A stretch of 64,000 bases of DNA from Phytophthora sp. 'mugwort'. Its lineage: Eukaryota > Oomycota > Peronosporomycetes > Peronosporales > Peronosporaceae. Where the stretch lies: the NCBI GenBank assembly GCA_033558025.1, contig JAUCEF010000007.1:8990001-9054000 (forward strand). Reading direction: 5' to 3'. Made by a program: the position numbers and the translations under genes. The notes below the pieces were generated by a model. The model ran no database searches, was not told the origin of the DNA, and saw nothing but the letters and a program-made list of their open reading frames with translations. Positions 43,991 through 56,964 of this stretch are shown here, piece by piece (within the stretch, counting starts at the first letter, position 1; every line of letters starts with the position of its first letter).

Positions 43991-44377
43991 CGATTCAGCG
44001 CAATTGGTGAAGGCAAGATATAAATATCATCACATGTTAGAAAGTCTGGCTAAACTTCCTCTTCCGGTAATGATCAAGTCCTTCTTTTACCTGCTCAAAA
44101 GTCTAAAAATAGCAGCGACCCATCTTGCAGTAATGCAGCGATCTGGTACAAATGCACGCCTCTTACTGGTTGCGTCCAAGCTGACCCTTAGAACTAAACG
44201 ACGCTTAGGGGACTACGATTATACGGTAGGCGATGCATGAGCCCCAAACAACAGAATTAATTAATTAAAATTCAAACCTTTTTATGGCACCATGATATAA
44301 AGTCAATCCTGACACAGAATCCAATAATTATAAAGTCATTCCCCCGAGAATTATATAGCCATATATATAACAAATAT

Positions 44378-47300
44378 ATGCCTTACCAACGTGAAGGACT
44401 AAAGCGATTAAATATTACTGTAATTCGATGGGGCATCAATTATCGCGTCAAGGTTCGAGGTAGAACTGGGAAGCTGGTCTATGTGACCAACATTACTCGT
44501 CCGAGCAATCAGAAGTTGGTTGCAAAGCAGTACAAGGTTTCTATCAAAGACTTAAAAAAGCACATATCCAAAGACTATAAGACCGACCCCAAGTATCGTT
44601 TTCACAGTGGTCAGCTCATGAGGTCTCATCTATACGAGGGTATCCAGCCATCGGAGTTCTACGACAAGCTTGAGCACGTTCTCTCCACGCAAACCAATGC
44701 GTTCAAGATGAAGGTTGCTATCGGCTCCGACCTGAATAGTCTCAACGATGGGAATAAAACACGATACTTTCACCCGAATCTGGGTAATACCTACGTGTTT
44801 AATACTCCTGTTGCGGTCAATTGTAAGGCTGATATTCGAAAAAAAAATATTTCTGAAATCAGGTCTATGGAGCTGGCTAACAAGCTTAACTACCCCAGCT
44901 CTGGATACAAGGTAAAGCGATTACTGGCTTTAAGATTTTCATCTACCATCGCAATCATGCTTGTGGTGATAGCGCAGCTGTCATTCCTAAGGTCATCGCA
45001 AAAACAAGCATGTCATTTACTTCCCCAAGACGAACAACAAATGTGTCTTCCATTCTATTGCATGGCATTCGCTGCAAGACCCTAAGAAGGACCCCCGAAG
45101 AATCCAGGCTCATGTGAAGGAGGCATTCAAGCGCTACTGCTCTTGCAAGGGCGTTGACTACACACTGAGTCTGTTCAAAAGCTTTAAACCAATTGACCTT
45201 CTCTAATTCGATGAGGTTGAGGACTGCTTCCAGCTTGCTATTATTATTAATAAGATGGATGTTTCCTCTGGCAACCTGAATGCATTCGTCGCTCGGACAA
45301 GGAGTTTGAATCCATGGCTATTCTGTCTCATGAGAACCACGCTCTATACATTAAGAGCATCGATATGCTTCAAAGCATGTATCAATGTCCTAAGTGCGAA
45401 GTGGTCTTCATTAGCACTGACAAGCTTAGCAACCATAAGAAGAACCAATGTAAGCTTGTCAATATTGAGAGTTTCTCAGCTGAGCCAACTTTTTACAGAC
45501 CGCCTCAGAACTCCATCAGATCAATGCTAACGAAGTACTCCATTAAGAAGATTGATCACTACATCCATCACTTCATCGTGTATGATTTTGAGGCCATACT
45601 GAAGCCGACAGGTATACGGTACGGTGAAAGCACAGTCTTCACGAATGAGCATATTCCTGTTTCGGTATCAATAGCTGACAGTATCTCTGGGGAAGTAAGA
45701 TGCTCGTAAATGATGAACCCAAAGCTTTGCTAAGAGATATGTTTGATTACATTAACAAAGTCGGTTTTCAGATTCAGGAGTACAATGTTTCAAAAGTTAT
45801 GAGCCACTTTTCAAGAAGGTTATTAAAGTTCACGGCTTTAGCGGTATGCAGATCCCTGGATTAAAGCTTGGGAAGAAGTACTCAATGGATGACGTTGATA
45901 ACTGGATCAAGGATGGAGATTATGCCAATTTCTTCGATTTCCACAAAACAATTTCCGTCGGGAAGGATAGGTCTGATTACTGCAAAATCAAGCAACAGCT
46001 CGATCAAGTACCCGTATTGGGGTTTAACTTTGGTAGATACGATATCAACTTGATTAAGAGCGACCTATTCACCGTCATTGATACGGAGAACATTAAATCT
46101 GCGATCAAGAACCCCAGTATGAGCATTGCTACTTCGGACATGAAGATGCTTGATATTACAATTATGTTCCTGCTGGAAAAGAAGCTATTAAAAGTATCTT
46201 GGTAGTACATATCTCGGTGGATGCAAGTGTAATGACAAGATTCAATGTGTCTGTGGCGTTGGTAACGGGCTATTCCATACGAGTATATTAAAGCTTTCGA
46301 AGTGCTCAACGAGACCAACATCCCTCCCAAATCAGCATTCGACAGCGCGTTTCGTGGCACCAGCATTACCAACGCTGACGACGAGCGAGTAAAGTTCGTG
46401 TGGAAGCACTATGAGATGAAGTCTATTAAAGATTTACTCATCTGGTTCAATAACGTAGGTGTGGTACCATTCATCAAGGCTATCGAGGCTCAGCGTGAAT
46501 TGTTTAAGCGTTTTGATCACGATATGTTCGCTGATGGTGTCTCGCTTCCGGGGCTCTCGGAGAAGGTTATGTATCAGACTTGCTTCAACGAGCTCCAACA
46601 CCCTAAAAAGATACCCGTTACGGCTTTCAGATTCCCAACTAAGCCTATGGCTACAAGCACCAGGATGTAGATGCCAAGCGTGAGTTCAATATGACTCTTG
46701 AGCATTTGGACACGTTGGTGAAAAAGCAGAAATATCTGTGTGGTCCATGCTGGAGTCAACTGACTGTCGATATACTGCTTCAGCCGACCGTATCAATAAC
46801 AAAGTGGGGCATGTTGATGGCATGTTCTTATCTCTTGCGTTCAATGCAACGTTGCACGCAAGGACATGTCTCTGGAGGGGTTCAGATTCAAGAAGCTGCT
46901 TGAGTTCAACTCAGACAGACTTGTTTACTCAATTGATCGCGAGGAGAAAGACATATACGCTAAGATGCGAGCAAAGATAGCCGGAGGATCATCACTCATT
47001 TTCAACGCTACACCAGACGCAACGAGACAAAAAGTCATGGCGATAAGAGTTGTAAGAATGCTGCACTTATGGGCGCTGTAATGAGATGCCGTGCGGATGA
47101 TTGACCACTATCGGGGGACGTATCCCGGTATCGTCGACGACATCAAGGCTGACAAAATCTTCGGGTTTCTCGAGTGTGATACTCGAACTCCAGATCACCT
47201 AAAAGAGTATTTAAGTGAATGACCCCCATTTTCAAAAATACACTGATCGACTGTACTAACAAGAAGGTCATGTTTTGGGGTGGGGGGTGGTCATATGTTG

Positions 47301-48348
47301 TTTACAACGAAGCGTGAGAAAAGAATAAAGCCAAGCCTGCTCGCAAATTAATTGGAAGCTACTTCGGTGAAAAGATTCTGATCTACACTCCGCTACTCAA
47401 GTGGTATCTGTCTCATGGGATGGAAGTCACTAAGACTCACAGCTTCATTAAAGCCAGCGCTCACAAGGTTTTTGCTCCCTTTATGGATCGGTGGACAAGT
47501 AAGGCTATGATTGCGGAGACGATGAAAGTGGTTGGAACCTCGGCGTTTGGGTGATCGGGCATGGGCATGAGTAAGCACAAACAGGTCAAGTACAAGTATA
47601 ATGAGGATACGATCAAGTCGCGTATTGTGCACTTCACGTTTCATGAATTAGAGGAGTTGAGCGATTCCTGTGAAATAACTATGAACAAGCGTCGACTCAA
47701 TAACAAGAACCCAATCCATTTGTCCATTGCCATCTATCAGCTTGCTAAGTACGCATGCTCGAGTTCTACTACGATTGCATTGAATTCTACTTCGATCGAT
47801 CCGACTTCGAGTATCAAGAGATGGATGCGGACTCTGCTTACATCGCTTTCAGCTGCAATAATCCATTCCAGGAGTGCGTCAAACCTGAGCTATGTGAGCA
47901 CTTCAAACAGCACAAGTACAATTGGTTCACCCGCGACTATAACGCGGAAGTAGCTAAGTTTGACAGCCGAACCCGTGGTCTATTTAAGGATGAACGGTTA
48001 GGCGATGCTATGGTCTCACTCTCGAGTGAGAACTATATTTGCTATCTTCCAGACGAGTCATATAAGGTGAAACTTTCAGCTAAGGGCGTGCAACAAAGTC
48101 GTGGTCGCAATGAGGATGTACTCAACCCTTTGGGATTTTTTGAGTCTGTTGTTCGCGACCGCACCACCCTTCGTGGTACTAACAAGGGATTTAGACTGTC
48201 AAAAGAAACTAAATCAATCATCACATATAGTCAGGCCAAAATTGCTCATCATATTTCTATGACAAGCAACAAGTGCTTGAGGATGGAATTAGTACCATCG
48301 CACTCGATATTTAGACGTTCTCCTATCTATCACACGTTTTTTCTTTGA
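44378..48348 (+). pseudogene. Polinton/Maverick-type protein-primed DNA polymerase B relic
   Basis: A succession of plus-strand frames carries the parts of one large polymerase in order. An N-terminal region (from 44378) precedes a C2H2 finger (YQCPKCEVVF, ~45.4 kb). Exonuclease motif I is FIVYDFEAIL (~45.58 kb) and motif II is LGFNFGRYDINLIK (~46.03 kb). LIWFNNVGVVPFIKAIE and MFADGVSLPGL lie near 46.5 kb, and an HNH-like DRINNKVGHVDG insert lies near 46.8 kb. Then come ECDTRTPDHLKEYLSE, SYFGEKILIYTPLLKWYLSH and IHLSIAIYQLAK, with the polymerase C motif as MDADSAYIAFS (~47.82 kb). At least six frameshifts or stops separate these. Base composition is distinctly AT-richer than in the host genes. 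It stands next to an integrase, as in Polintons. Confidence 0.8.
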
Positions 48349-48363
48349 ATATTATATATAAGT

Positions 48364-49438
48364 ATGGACGATCTCCTCAGCAAACTCGACTACAACCCTA
48401 AAACTGGTTATGAGGGCTCAAGCGCTTTATCAGAAGGCTCGAGATATAAATTCTAAAATAACGTTAAAAAATGTGAAGGAGTGGTATGTTACTCAGTCAG
48501 ATATCCAGCAATTCAAGAGCCAAAGAAGCGATACGATGGGTTCAAAATCGCCTCTCATAACCCCAACTCTTGACAGATAGATCTTGCTTTCTGGGGTAAA
48601 CAACCGATTCTGAATGGTATCAATACCAACTCCCGCATCGGTTACGCAAAGCTCTAGGTGAATAAGACTGAGCCTATAGTTTTAGCAGCCCTCAAAGCGT
48701 TTGTTCGACTCCACAAAGTCGATATTTTAACAAGCGATAATGGTGGTGAGTTCGTGAATGCGCAAACCCAAGGATTTTTAAACCAAAGAGATCGAGTATT
48801 TTTTAATAACGAGCCCGGTATCATGGGACTATGGGCAAAATTGAAAGATTCAACCGAACTATAAAGCAAAGACTAACTAAGATGTCTCCTAAGCGGATTA
48901 TAGAAAAGCTAATCAGCGACGTTATTGGTAACTACAACAGCACTGTACATCGATCGATTGGAATGAAATGAAGCTAAAGGCCAAGTAATGGAGGCAGATC
49001 TGACTCATAACCAAGGTGAAGCTGATAAGATTGAGAACGAGTTCAGCGTTGGGGTGAATGCACTCTATCGACTAAGGAGGGGACGTTCGACAAGGAGGCT
49101 GCACGTTGGAGAAAGGCTGTATATTCAGTGGGTAGGGATTGACGGGTATCGAGTCTACATCCGCTCGACAAATGGGCATACACTTTACAAGGCTCCAAAT
49201 GACCTCAAAGATTCAATCAGAGACAACTGGTGCTACAATCAATCGAGGCGATATCCTAGAAGCTGAGAAGATCTTAGATCACAAAAAGATGCGAGCTGGT
49301 AAGATCAAACACTTAGTTCGATGGCTTGGAAATGAACCTGATTCCTGGGAGCCGCAAGATGATTTCAGATTAGTCAATAAGAGTAGGAGGTCGACGCTTG
49401 AAAACGAGTACTGGCTGACTCAAAACAATAAGACATAA
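48364..49438 (+). pseudogene. Retrovirus-like integrase with chromodomain (Polinton INT) relic
   Basis: Frames following the polymerase contain VDILTSDNGGEFVN, the second catalytic aspartate of the DDE core, and then IMGLWAKLKDS. NSTVHRSIGMK is typical of rve integrases. An SH3-like barrel follows, and at the end a chromodomain: EAEKILDHKKMRAGKIKHLV with WLGNEPDSWEP. Several stops and shifts between 48.4 and 49.1 kb make it inactive, although the last 300 bp are open. An integrase of this type beside a protein-primed polymerase is the hallmark pair of Polinton/Maverick elements. Confidence 0.75.
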
Positions 49439-52042
49439 TTTGAAATTTGATAGAGATATCCTCTGTGGCTTTGACTCAAATATATTACTTTCACTATTTT
49501 ATTGAGATTTGTTTAAGAAATATCTGACTTGATATATAGTCACCAAGCCATTAGAATGTGTAAGGACTGCTTAGAAAAAGAACGTGAGCTCGCTAAGCTC
49601 CGGCAAAGGTTATGGACCATTCAGGAAGGGAGCCGCATTAATAATGAGTTGTTGGATCTAGATGCAGCCTCCAACTTCCGTAAAACGGTAGTAAATCGTA
49701 AGTATCAACGCCAATTGGAACCAATCTTTGGCGTATCGTTCCATTGCGTTAAGAATCGCTATTTTAGCATGCTATATGAACGAAAACACATATGTCATTC
49801 TTATGCCAAACTTCGTCATGATTCAGTTATGCCGAGCTACTGGTATTTATGACTCCTATTTTTTTATGATTTGCATGATATAGAGACGGCACAATGTTCC
49901 CCAATTTCACATCCCTCGCTCAGAGAGAGAGCAGAAGCGACAGGAGCTTCTTGAAAGGTCTCAAAGACGTGTTCAGCAAGCCAAAGTCAAGCGGGAGATG
50001 TATGAAGGTGCGTCGTGGGCAAGTGATATTTCGAATATACTTTTACCGAAGTAATCAACCGAATCAACTCAGATTGATATGAGTGTTGGATCTGATGAGG
50101 CTTTTCCGTCAGAAGTAAAGCAACCCCTGAATGATATTATTGATCAAGTAATAGCTCAATGAGACTAAAAAAAAATAATAATGAAAACTCTTGAAAAAGC
50201 CCTGAGGTCTCGACAATTCCAGTGATGACTGATGTTGGAATAAATGTGAGTCCGGATACATCTGATGGGGGTATCAGGCAACTCCTCAAACTGTGGATGT
50301 TGAAATTGGTAATAGTGCTCGCACATCTGAGACCGGAGTTAACACTACTAAATCTGATGAAGATCTAGTAAAGCTAAGGACATATTAATTAAGATATTTG
50401 AAGTTTATCCAGTATTGGATAAGCTGCAACTTCACCCTCTCAACTCGTCAGGTAGCCATCTAATGAAGTACTATATCAGAAAAATGCGAAGGTTCAAAAC
50501 GCTAACAAACGAGTCATATCAGTCCCAAGTATTGACTGAAGTGAGACATACGATTCTTTCCGTGAAGTTTTCATCAGTGATCCAAGTTTTCTTGCATACA
50601 TCAACAATCGAAAGAAGGGGCCTTTACTATTCTCCGAATTAGACATGTATAACGATGAACCCTTGATGTTTAAAAAAAATCATTGGATATAAGCATGGCA
50701 AAGAAAAAGCATCTGAGGATGACAATCCTAAACAAGCAAGCGACAATTAAAAAAAACTCCTTCGATAAATCAACTTTTACAAGCTCCGACGAAGCTGAAA
50801 GCAAGCGTAAGCTTTACTGGGCCATTTCTAATAACAAGGAATGACTTGAATCAAATAATTTGAAGAAGAGCATCACCCCGATTCTCAAAGGTGGTAAAAT
50901 TAATTTAGATGGACACGTTTGGCTCGATGGATTAACAGTTAGTGTATTTGGTAAGGAGAGTGGGAGAGTTAGACCGGCACTCACTAAGGAGGTTAAATGG
51001 GGATCGACACTTGATGAGTTCGTAAAAATGGTTAAGAGTAGAGGACTTGATATGGCTGTAACTAGTAACGATGATAAGGAACGAGTCACTAAGGAATTTA
51101 CTCCAACTGGCGGTGAATATCGACATGGAACTATGAGTGGAATTGATTACGACAATGATAAAAAAAACTATCCAACGCCGATAATGATGCTAAAATAATG
51201 CTCACTAAGTATTATGCCCTCTTGACAACTAATATTGATGAAGATAATGACAAAAGTGAGCGGATTTCGTCTGAAGCCAATTGTTAATACCATTAAAGGT
51301 TCGAAACCTCATCCAGATAACTATTTCGGTGTGCCAAAGCTCACTCAACCATTTGATATTTTAAAGGATGAACCTAAAAGAAATGGTAATGATAAAAGAA
51401 TCTCTGGCAAAGCTTGAACTGCTCTCATGAAGAAAATTCGATGGAGGGATACCTTTACAGCATTCTTAGATGGGTTAGATGAATTGGATAGCCATCTGAA
51501 GTATAAAAGGTATCTATTCTTTAAGAACGATAAGCAAGCGGCTATGATCGAGGAAGAGATGGAAGACGTATTCGAATAAACCTTGACGAGAATGCCAAGA
51601 TTCTAAACAAAGCTATCTCAAGTACCGCTCAATACATCAAACAACAAAACGTTATGAAGCAGCGAAGGAAGCGGTGAGAGGAACAAACGTTAATCTACCA
51701 GCGTTGAAGGCTGCTCAATATGCAATGAGAACTACAACGGCTGTTTTCCTATCCCAAATCTAAGAGGTATAGCCATGCTGTGCAAGAAGATAAAAATGTA
51801 GATAGCATTGTTGACAAATCGGTTAGAGGAGTTAATGTTGTTAGCGAGAGTGGCTTGAAGGGTCGTGGTCTGAGAGGGAGAGGCAGGCCTCTCCGAGAGA
51901 AAGGACCTCTCGAAGCGCAAGCCGTGAGGTCCCTGACCTCAAATCTTTCTTTGACTCAGTCCAAGGGTCTGGCGACCTCGAACGTCGTTCGAGCTGGTGT
52001 AGTTCCACTGGATGGAGTTATTAGACGGGTCGTACTTACAAT
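49439..52042 (+). other. AT-rich relic DNA, several broken unknown frames
   Basis: This continues the AT-rich, plus-strand block after the integrase. Readable frames include 49529-49852 (coiled-coil-like, CKDCLEKERELAKLRQRLW), 50860-51198 (ILKGGKINLDGHVWLDGL) and 51780-52046. None was matched to the capsid, protease or packaging ATPase genes expected of a Polinton, and each is short and flanked by stops. They are probably decayed genes of the same element. Confidence 0.45.
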
Positions 52043-52757
52043 TTGAAAGAAATTCATGGTTTAGCAACCCCAAGTGCATACATATATCGCCAGCATGGTA
52101 GCAAGTACATTCGTTTGCCAGATTTGGATGCCAAAACACTCGTAATTGTTCAGCCTACCGCCGGAAGTGCGGTCCTAAACGACATCAGTGATAGTCTTCA
52201 ATCTATGACCAAAACCCTTGTATATAAACACGTTGACCAAGCTGCTTACGATAAGCTCAGCATCGACGACGAAAAAATGTTCAAGGAGATCCTTGCTATT
52301 ACCCATCTCCAGTATAATATCCACGATAAGCTTGAGGGCCCGCTGCAGACTCTTCGAGCCGAGTATATGATAAGCTTCAAGGAGAGCTTGAATTAGGCAA
52401 TGATGCCCCAAGCATCATTAAGCAGCTTAAGTCTCTCACGGTATATAGGTAAGGCAATCAACATATCAATGATAACGAATTTAGAGATATTATCACCCGC
52501 ATACTATAGTCAGAGATCATGTTTTCCTTGAACTCGCGCATTATCTCCAGTCCAGGTGGTATTTATGGTGAAAACGCTGATCTCAATGTCGCTGAGCTTA
52601 AAGCTATCATGAAGAATTTAATCATCAACGATCGAAGACACATGCAGCTATTCGGGCAACAGATTTATACAAAACTAACAAGAATGTGGACGCATCGACT
52701 CTGGACCCATGCGGGCTTACCAACAAAAGAAGAAAAAAAAAGCCGTGAAGACGTTTA
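52043..52757 (+). pseudogene. Unknown element-encoded protein, broken
   Basis: Two frames (52043-52396 and 52519-52758) look like parts of one lysine-rich, helical protein. The first has PSAYIYRQHGSKYIRLPDL and LQSMTKTLVYKHVDQAAYDKL, the second LNSRIISSPGGIYGEN and a Lys-rich end. A shift near 52.4 kb joins a GNDAPSIIKQLKSLT-like segment in another frame. The family is unknown; position and composition suggest a structural gene of the Polinton-like element. Confidence 0.45.
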
Positions 52758-54436
52758 AGCTGTAAGCTTCGCGGATCAACGACCCCACGCCACGCATGTC
52801 GCTATTTAGACAAGACCATTCCGCACGAGTCTATTTCGATACCCTCGATATATGTTAATCTTTTTGTCGCTTATACTGATCTCAAGTATAGCAGACTCCC
52901 ATCAGGACTTTGTGCGGGGAGAAAAAACGTCCCAAAGAACAATGATTTTGTCAGCGTGTAACATGGCAGACCCCACAATTTGCTTTGAATCATCCGTAGT
53001 TACATTCGTCTTAAGATCCTTACTCGGTCTACAGCCCAGATTATATATTAACTGGACGATTTTTAATTTTGTCAACCTCACCGAGGAGATGCTGAATCAT
53101 CTTCATATGCAACTATACGACTATAATCAACGTTCAACTGTTGCTTCGCTGCTTCGAGCGACGGGTCTTCTCCTTCCTCAATATCATCTCGATAGAAAAC
53201 CGATACCAAATCAGTCAGATGAACCGAAACGAGATCTTGAGCGATGAGACCGACCTCTTGGCCTTGACGATTCTCGGATTCGATCTAATCGTAAAGACAG
53301 ACATCAACGTTGTCGTAGAGTCGTTTGGTACGATCGAGAGAGGCAATCAGAATGTTCTTCTAAAGTTTCGATCACTGGTCATTGCCATAGCCTGGCATGA
53401 TGTGTATCCCGAGAAGACAGCTGTGACATTGTAGACGATCGGACCGAGCGCGATTTCTGTAACTCCGTTATCCGTCCTTAGTGTGGTATTGCAGATCCGG
53501 ATAAGACGGAAGTTGACCGGCAGCTGGAGGATCCACGTCGCCAGCGGCAGCCATAACAGCGTCAAGGTGATGGATCCGGACCATGCGACACGCCTGGTCT
53601 GTATATGGTACGGATCCTGGACTCGTCCCGTGGGATGAGGTCCTAAGTACTAGATACGATCAGTTTAGTGCACACCGGGTTGAAGGTCCGTAGCTAAATG
53701 GAGGTAGAGTGAAAACGGTTGGCCAGGAGAAGGTGAGAGGTGGGATCCTGGGTTATAAGTAGTCCGTAGGATAGGTTTTGGAATGGGATCCGAAGGTAGA
53801 TAGGCTAAGGTCTAAATCAGAACCGAATTTGCACTGGAAGACAGACTTGACTATAGTATAGGGATTTCTATTGGCCCCATACATACACCAAGTCTAACTT
53901 TGGCGATCTTCCTGCACACATGGCAGCCCCTGGATAAATTGGCCAGGTCGCGCTCGCCCTTTGGCTTCTTACCCCCCCCCCTCAAGATCCCGCTATTGGA
54001 GGCCGCAAGCATCGTAAAGGAACAAGAACAACTCCGATAAGGTGCAAGGACACCCTCAAGAAGGAAGAACGCGGATCCCGTATTCTATTACGGATCCACA
54101 AGGTCTACGCAAGATCTCAAGCCCAAACCGACACCGGATCTCGTGCGCAGGAATATCCGCGCAGATCCACCCCCTCCCAAGTCCCCACAAGGACGTCCAA
54201 GGCCCACCAAATGCGCATTTCGTGTCAACGAGAGAGCAGTACCAGCCCGCCAACGGGTACACAAGGTGAACCACTCAGCAACAACACGGCCGTCGGCGTA
54301 CCCCCTCCGTTAGTCGGTGTCTGGGGGAGTTGTGATCCTACTGAATTTCAGCGGATCCACTCCACCACATTAGTCTGTAGACTGTAGACACCCCTCCTAC
54401 TCCAAACGTGAATGAATTGCTTGACGCTACATGCAA
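52758..54436. other. Accessory DNA without recognised genes
   Basis: About 1.7 kb with a change from AT-rich to GC-rich near 53.4 kb. The GC-rich half repeats GGATCC-containing and CCCCC-rich short motifs and may derive from another retroelement, but no domain was recognised. Frames at 52852-53247 and 54042-54269 have no supported function. Confidence 0.35.
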
Positions 54437-55576
54437 TTAACTGGAAGGGCTTCTTGTCCCTATCCCCAATCTACTAGTAGAAGTCAGTATCATCTTTGTT
54501 GAACCATTACTATACCAGTACATGCTGTCTGCTGCGCTGCTATGGGCGGTTCCACTAATGGATATTTTCCAACTTGAAAAATTAGCATCATCGCATAGGA
54601 TGCTTGTCCTACCAGTGGATAAAGATATATTGTTGAATAAATACAACATAGTAGAGCCACCGGCGATGTAGGCTCCATTATATGTATTTGAATCATTTAG
54701 GGTCAGCTGGCATGAACCCGATGGAGTTGTAGTATTTAGGCATGTTCTGCTATCATTGAGAAGGAACAGATTGTTTGAAGATGCAAAAGCTGTTATTATT
54801 GCCGTTCCGGATACGATATTGAGAGCTGGAAAGCTACTGTAAAATTGAGTTCCGGCATTCCAGCCCCATGCTTGTGATCCCAATAGATAGCCATGAAACC
54901 ATCCGGATTGATAATTAGTAGCAAAGCAACGAGCTTGTGGTCTGAATAAATAACCTCTTTGTATCCAGCACTGGATGTACCGACTACACCTGACTGGTCT
55001 TAACCACTCACAAGGTGAAGTAGTGGACTGCATTTCTGAATAGTAGATGCTCGGGTCCCGATGGTGAGTCCCACATCGTCAGAATCACGATGGTGAGTCC
55101 CAACGTCAGAATTACGAAACAGGGACACTGTTTCCTTGTTAGCCGTTTCTCCATAGAATTGAATGCAACCTGAGCCAGCTACTATAAGTGGTACGCGTAT
55201 CACGTTGAACGAATCTGAAGTCAAAGATTTGTTCGGTGAGAGAACTCCGTATCCACCGTTTACCACAGCTTAAAAAATATCTTAGTTCAATTCTGCTAAA
55301 AGCTTAGGGCATTTGTCAATTACTCTTACGAAGCCACTCAATGTAATGGGATCAATTCGACTGATCTGCTTGAGAGACTTACCTCGATATTTTCCCCACG
55401 TCATTCATAAATGAATTATCATCAGTTAGGAATTTGGAGTGTAAGAATATTTTGATCTCCTCCCCAACATTTAAACTGGATTGATTGAATACCCATCGAC
55501 AATAACCAGGATCAGAAGGATAAGCTTCTTCGAGCTGGGTGCCCTTGTATTTCCTAAAAGTTAATTCGTTGGACAT
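54437..55576 (-). pseudogene. Virus- or phage-like fibre gene relic on the minus strand
   Basis: Three minus-strand frames lie end to end. The first (55576-55379) opens with MSNELTFRKYKGTQLEEAY and DPGYCRWVFNQ, resembling the small KYKG-type domain found next to phage-like nucleases. The second (55266-55000) has NVIRVPLIVAGSGCIQFYG. The third (55033-54437) is rich in Asn, Ser and Thr and ends ILTSTSRLGIGTRSPSS, the signature seen at the base of phage and giant-virus tail-fibre or collar proteins (usually GIGTTSP). A frameshift joins the second and third near 55.03 kb. It may be part of the neighbouring Polinton-like element, where it would be a fibre gene, or a separate capture. Confidence 0.5.
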
Positions 55577-55887
55577 GTTATCGGTTGGGTGTATCTACAT
55601 ACATGGCCCCTTAAACGTTTTTTGAGAAATTGTTTGAGAAAATCTATTTAATTAGGGACGTGCATGGTCCATCATCGAGCGAAATGGTGTCAACAACCGC
55701 AACGGCAGTACGTGGCTCGCATTGTTTTTTTGCCAATTACTACGTAGTATGCAAGAAAAAGAGTCCAACGGCGTCCTTAACCGTTGCTAGGGTTGGTTTG
55801 GACGAAACCCTCGCTAGCTACGACTACATACCAACAACTACTACAACACCGATCACCGTTCCTCGAATGATCGCTGCAATCCACTAG
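55577..55887. other. Intergenic, nothing recognised
   Basis: A 310-bp stretch between the fibre-like relic and the multi-copy gene fragment. A short plus-strand frame rich in Thr is present, but nothing supports it as a gene. Confidence 0.35.
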
Positions 55888-56368
55888 TTAGGCGGAGATC
55901 AGGTGGAGTTGTACCTTGTGGTTGCGTTCCGCAACGTCATCTTCCTCCTCTATGTCGAAATCCTCGTTCATCAGGATGCTAAGAGCGCTGATTTGACTAT
56001 GGGTCCATCCGCGCAACACTGCAGGTGTCAACGGAAAGAACGGGGCGGGAGTAGGCTCGCCAACTTGAAGCACGGGAATGCGCATGTCTGGACCTGGTGC
56101 GCGTGGCAGAGCGTGCCCGAGACCTTCATTCGTCTTCACGAATGGTCGAAATTGGTGAGGTTGGCGGTTGCTAGCAAAATCGGTGACGACACGAGCGTTA
56201 CGCCGCAGCCCGCATGTTGTGAAGATGCGCATTGGTTATTTCTTGCTCTTGTAGTAGCCGATGCCCAACCTGTCCCACCTCGTCGCGGACGCGCTGCTCA
56301 GACTGCTCCACCTGTCCCACCACGTCGCGGAATCCTTGTTGTAGTCGTGGCTCTAGCCGCTGAATCGT
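55888..56368 (-). pseudogene. C-terminal fragment of a multi-copy unknown gene family
   Basis: Reading away from the LTR, frames begin TIQRLEPRLQQGFRDVVGQVEQ and continue with a helical SEQRVRDEVGQVG region. RPFVKTNEGLGHALPRAPG and LRGWTHSQISALSILMNEDF then lead to a stop at 55888. Two frames are needed, so it is broken. It overlaps in content (about 56 bp, three differences) with the N-terminal fragment on the far side of the copia element. The family has no function I know. Confidence 0.55.
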
Positions 56369-56548
56369 TGATAATTGTTGAGGATGCAAAAGCAAAAGTG
56401 ATCATGTTGAGGAAAAAACCTGGCCAGTCCAACCGACTGACGTGACTTAAAAAACCTTCTAACCTGTGCTTTCCGTTGGGATTCTTCACCGGAGTCCCAC
56501 ATCTGCCCGTTGTGGAGGAATATCAACTTGTCGTGCTGAAATTCAACA
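56369..56548 (-). repeat. 3' LTR of copia element
   Basis: It starts TGTTGAATTTC at 56548 on the minus strand and runs to CCTCAACAATTATCA, so it has TG...CA ends with internal TGTTGA/TCAACA symmetry. It is preceded by the polypurine tract. Confidence 0.75.
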
Positions 56549-56689
56549 CTCCCCCGCAGCACGTACAACATGGGTATACCTACATAACACAACAATCCTC
56601 TGAGTACCAATAACCCTTTTTCCTAAGCGTCACCTTTTTTGCTATAACTTTATATCACCTCTTTCCTGGTCAAGACCGATTTCTGGCTC

Positions 56690-56884
56690 TTGCACGCGCT
56701 TTTCCTGGCCAAGATTTCACCGTTTCCTCATTTCCAGCTCATGACTGCACTTTGCCTTTGCATGACGCCGTTCCTGGCCAAAACCACATTCTATCCTTAC
56801 ACGCCGCCGTTCCTGGTCAAGACCACATTCTACCCTTACACGCCGCCGTTCCTGGCCAAGACACTACTTTGGGTACACGCCCCC
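56690..56884. repeat. 39-bp tandem repeat
   Basis: The unit GCCGTTCCTGGCCAAAACCA... recurs at 56767, 56806 and 56845 with a 39-bp period, with two weaker copies of the TTCCTGGCCAAG core upstream. It lies in the untranslated part of the copia element between pol and the 3' LTR. Confidence 0.7.
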
Positions 56885-56964
56885 GTTCTCTTGACTGTCC
56901 TTCAAGTGCTCGTCGCGGGAACTGATCCCGTTTGTGTCCTCCTGCTCTAATGAGTCGACTCTGC

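Noticed and set aside
53450..54300. A gypsy-type gag or LTR in the GC-rich part
   Set aside because: Repeated GGATCC-containing words were noticed, but no zinc knuckle, protease, RT or paired LTR could be found.
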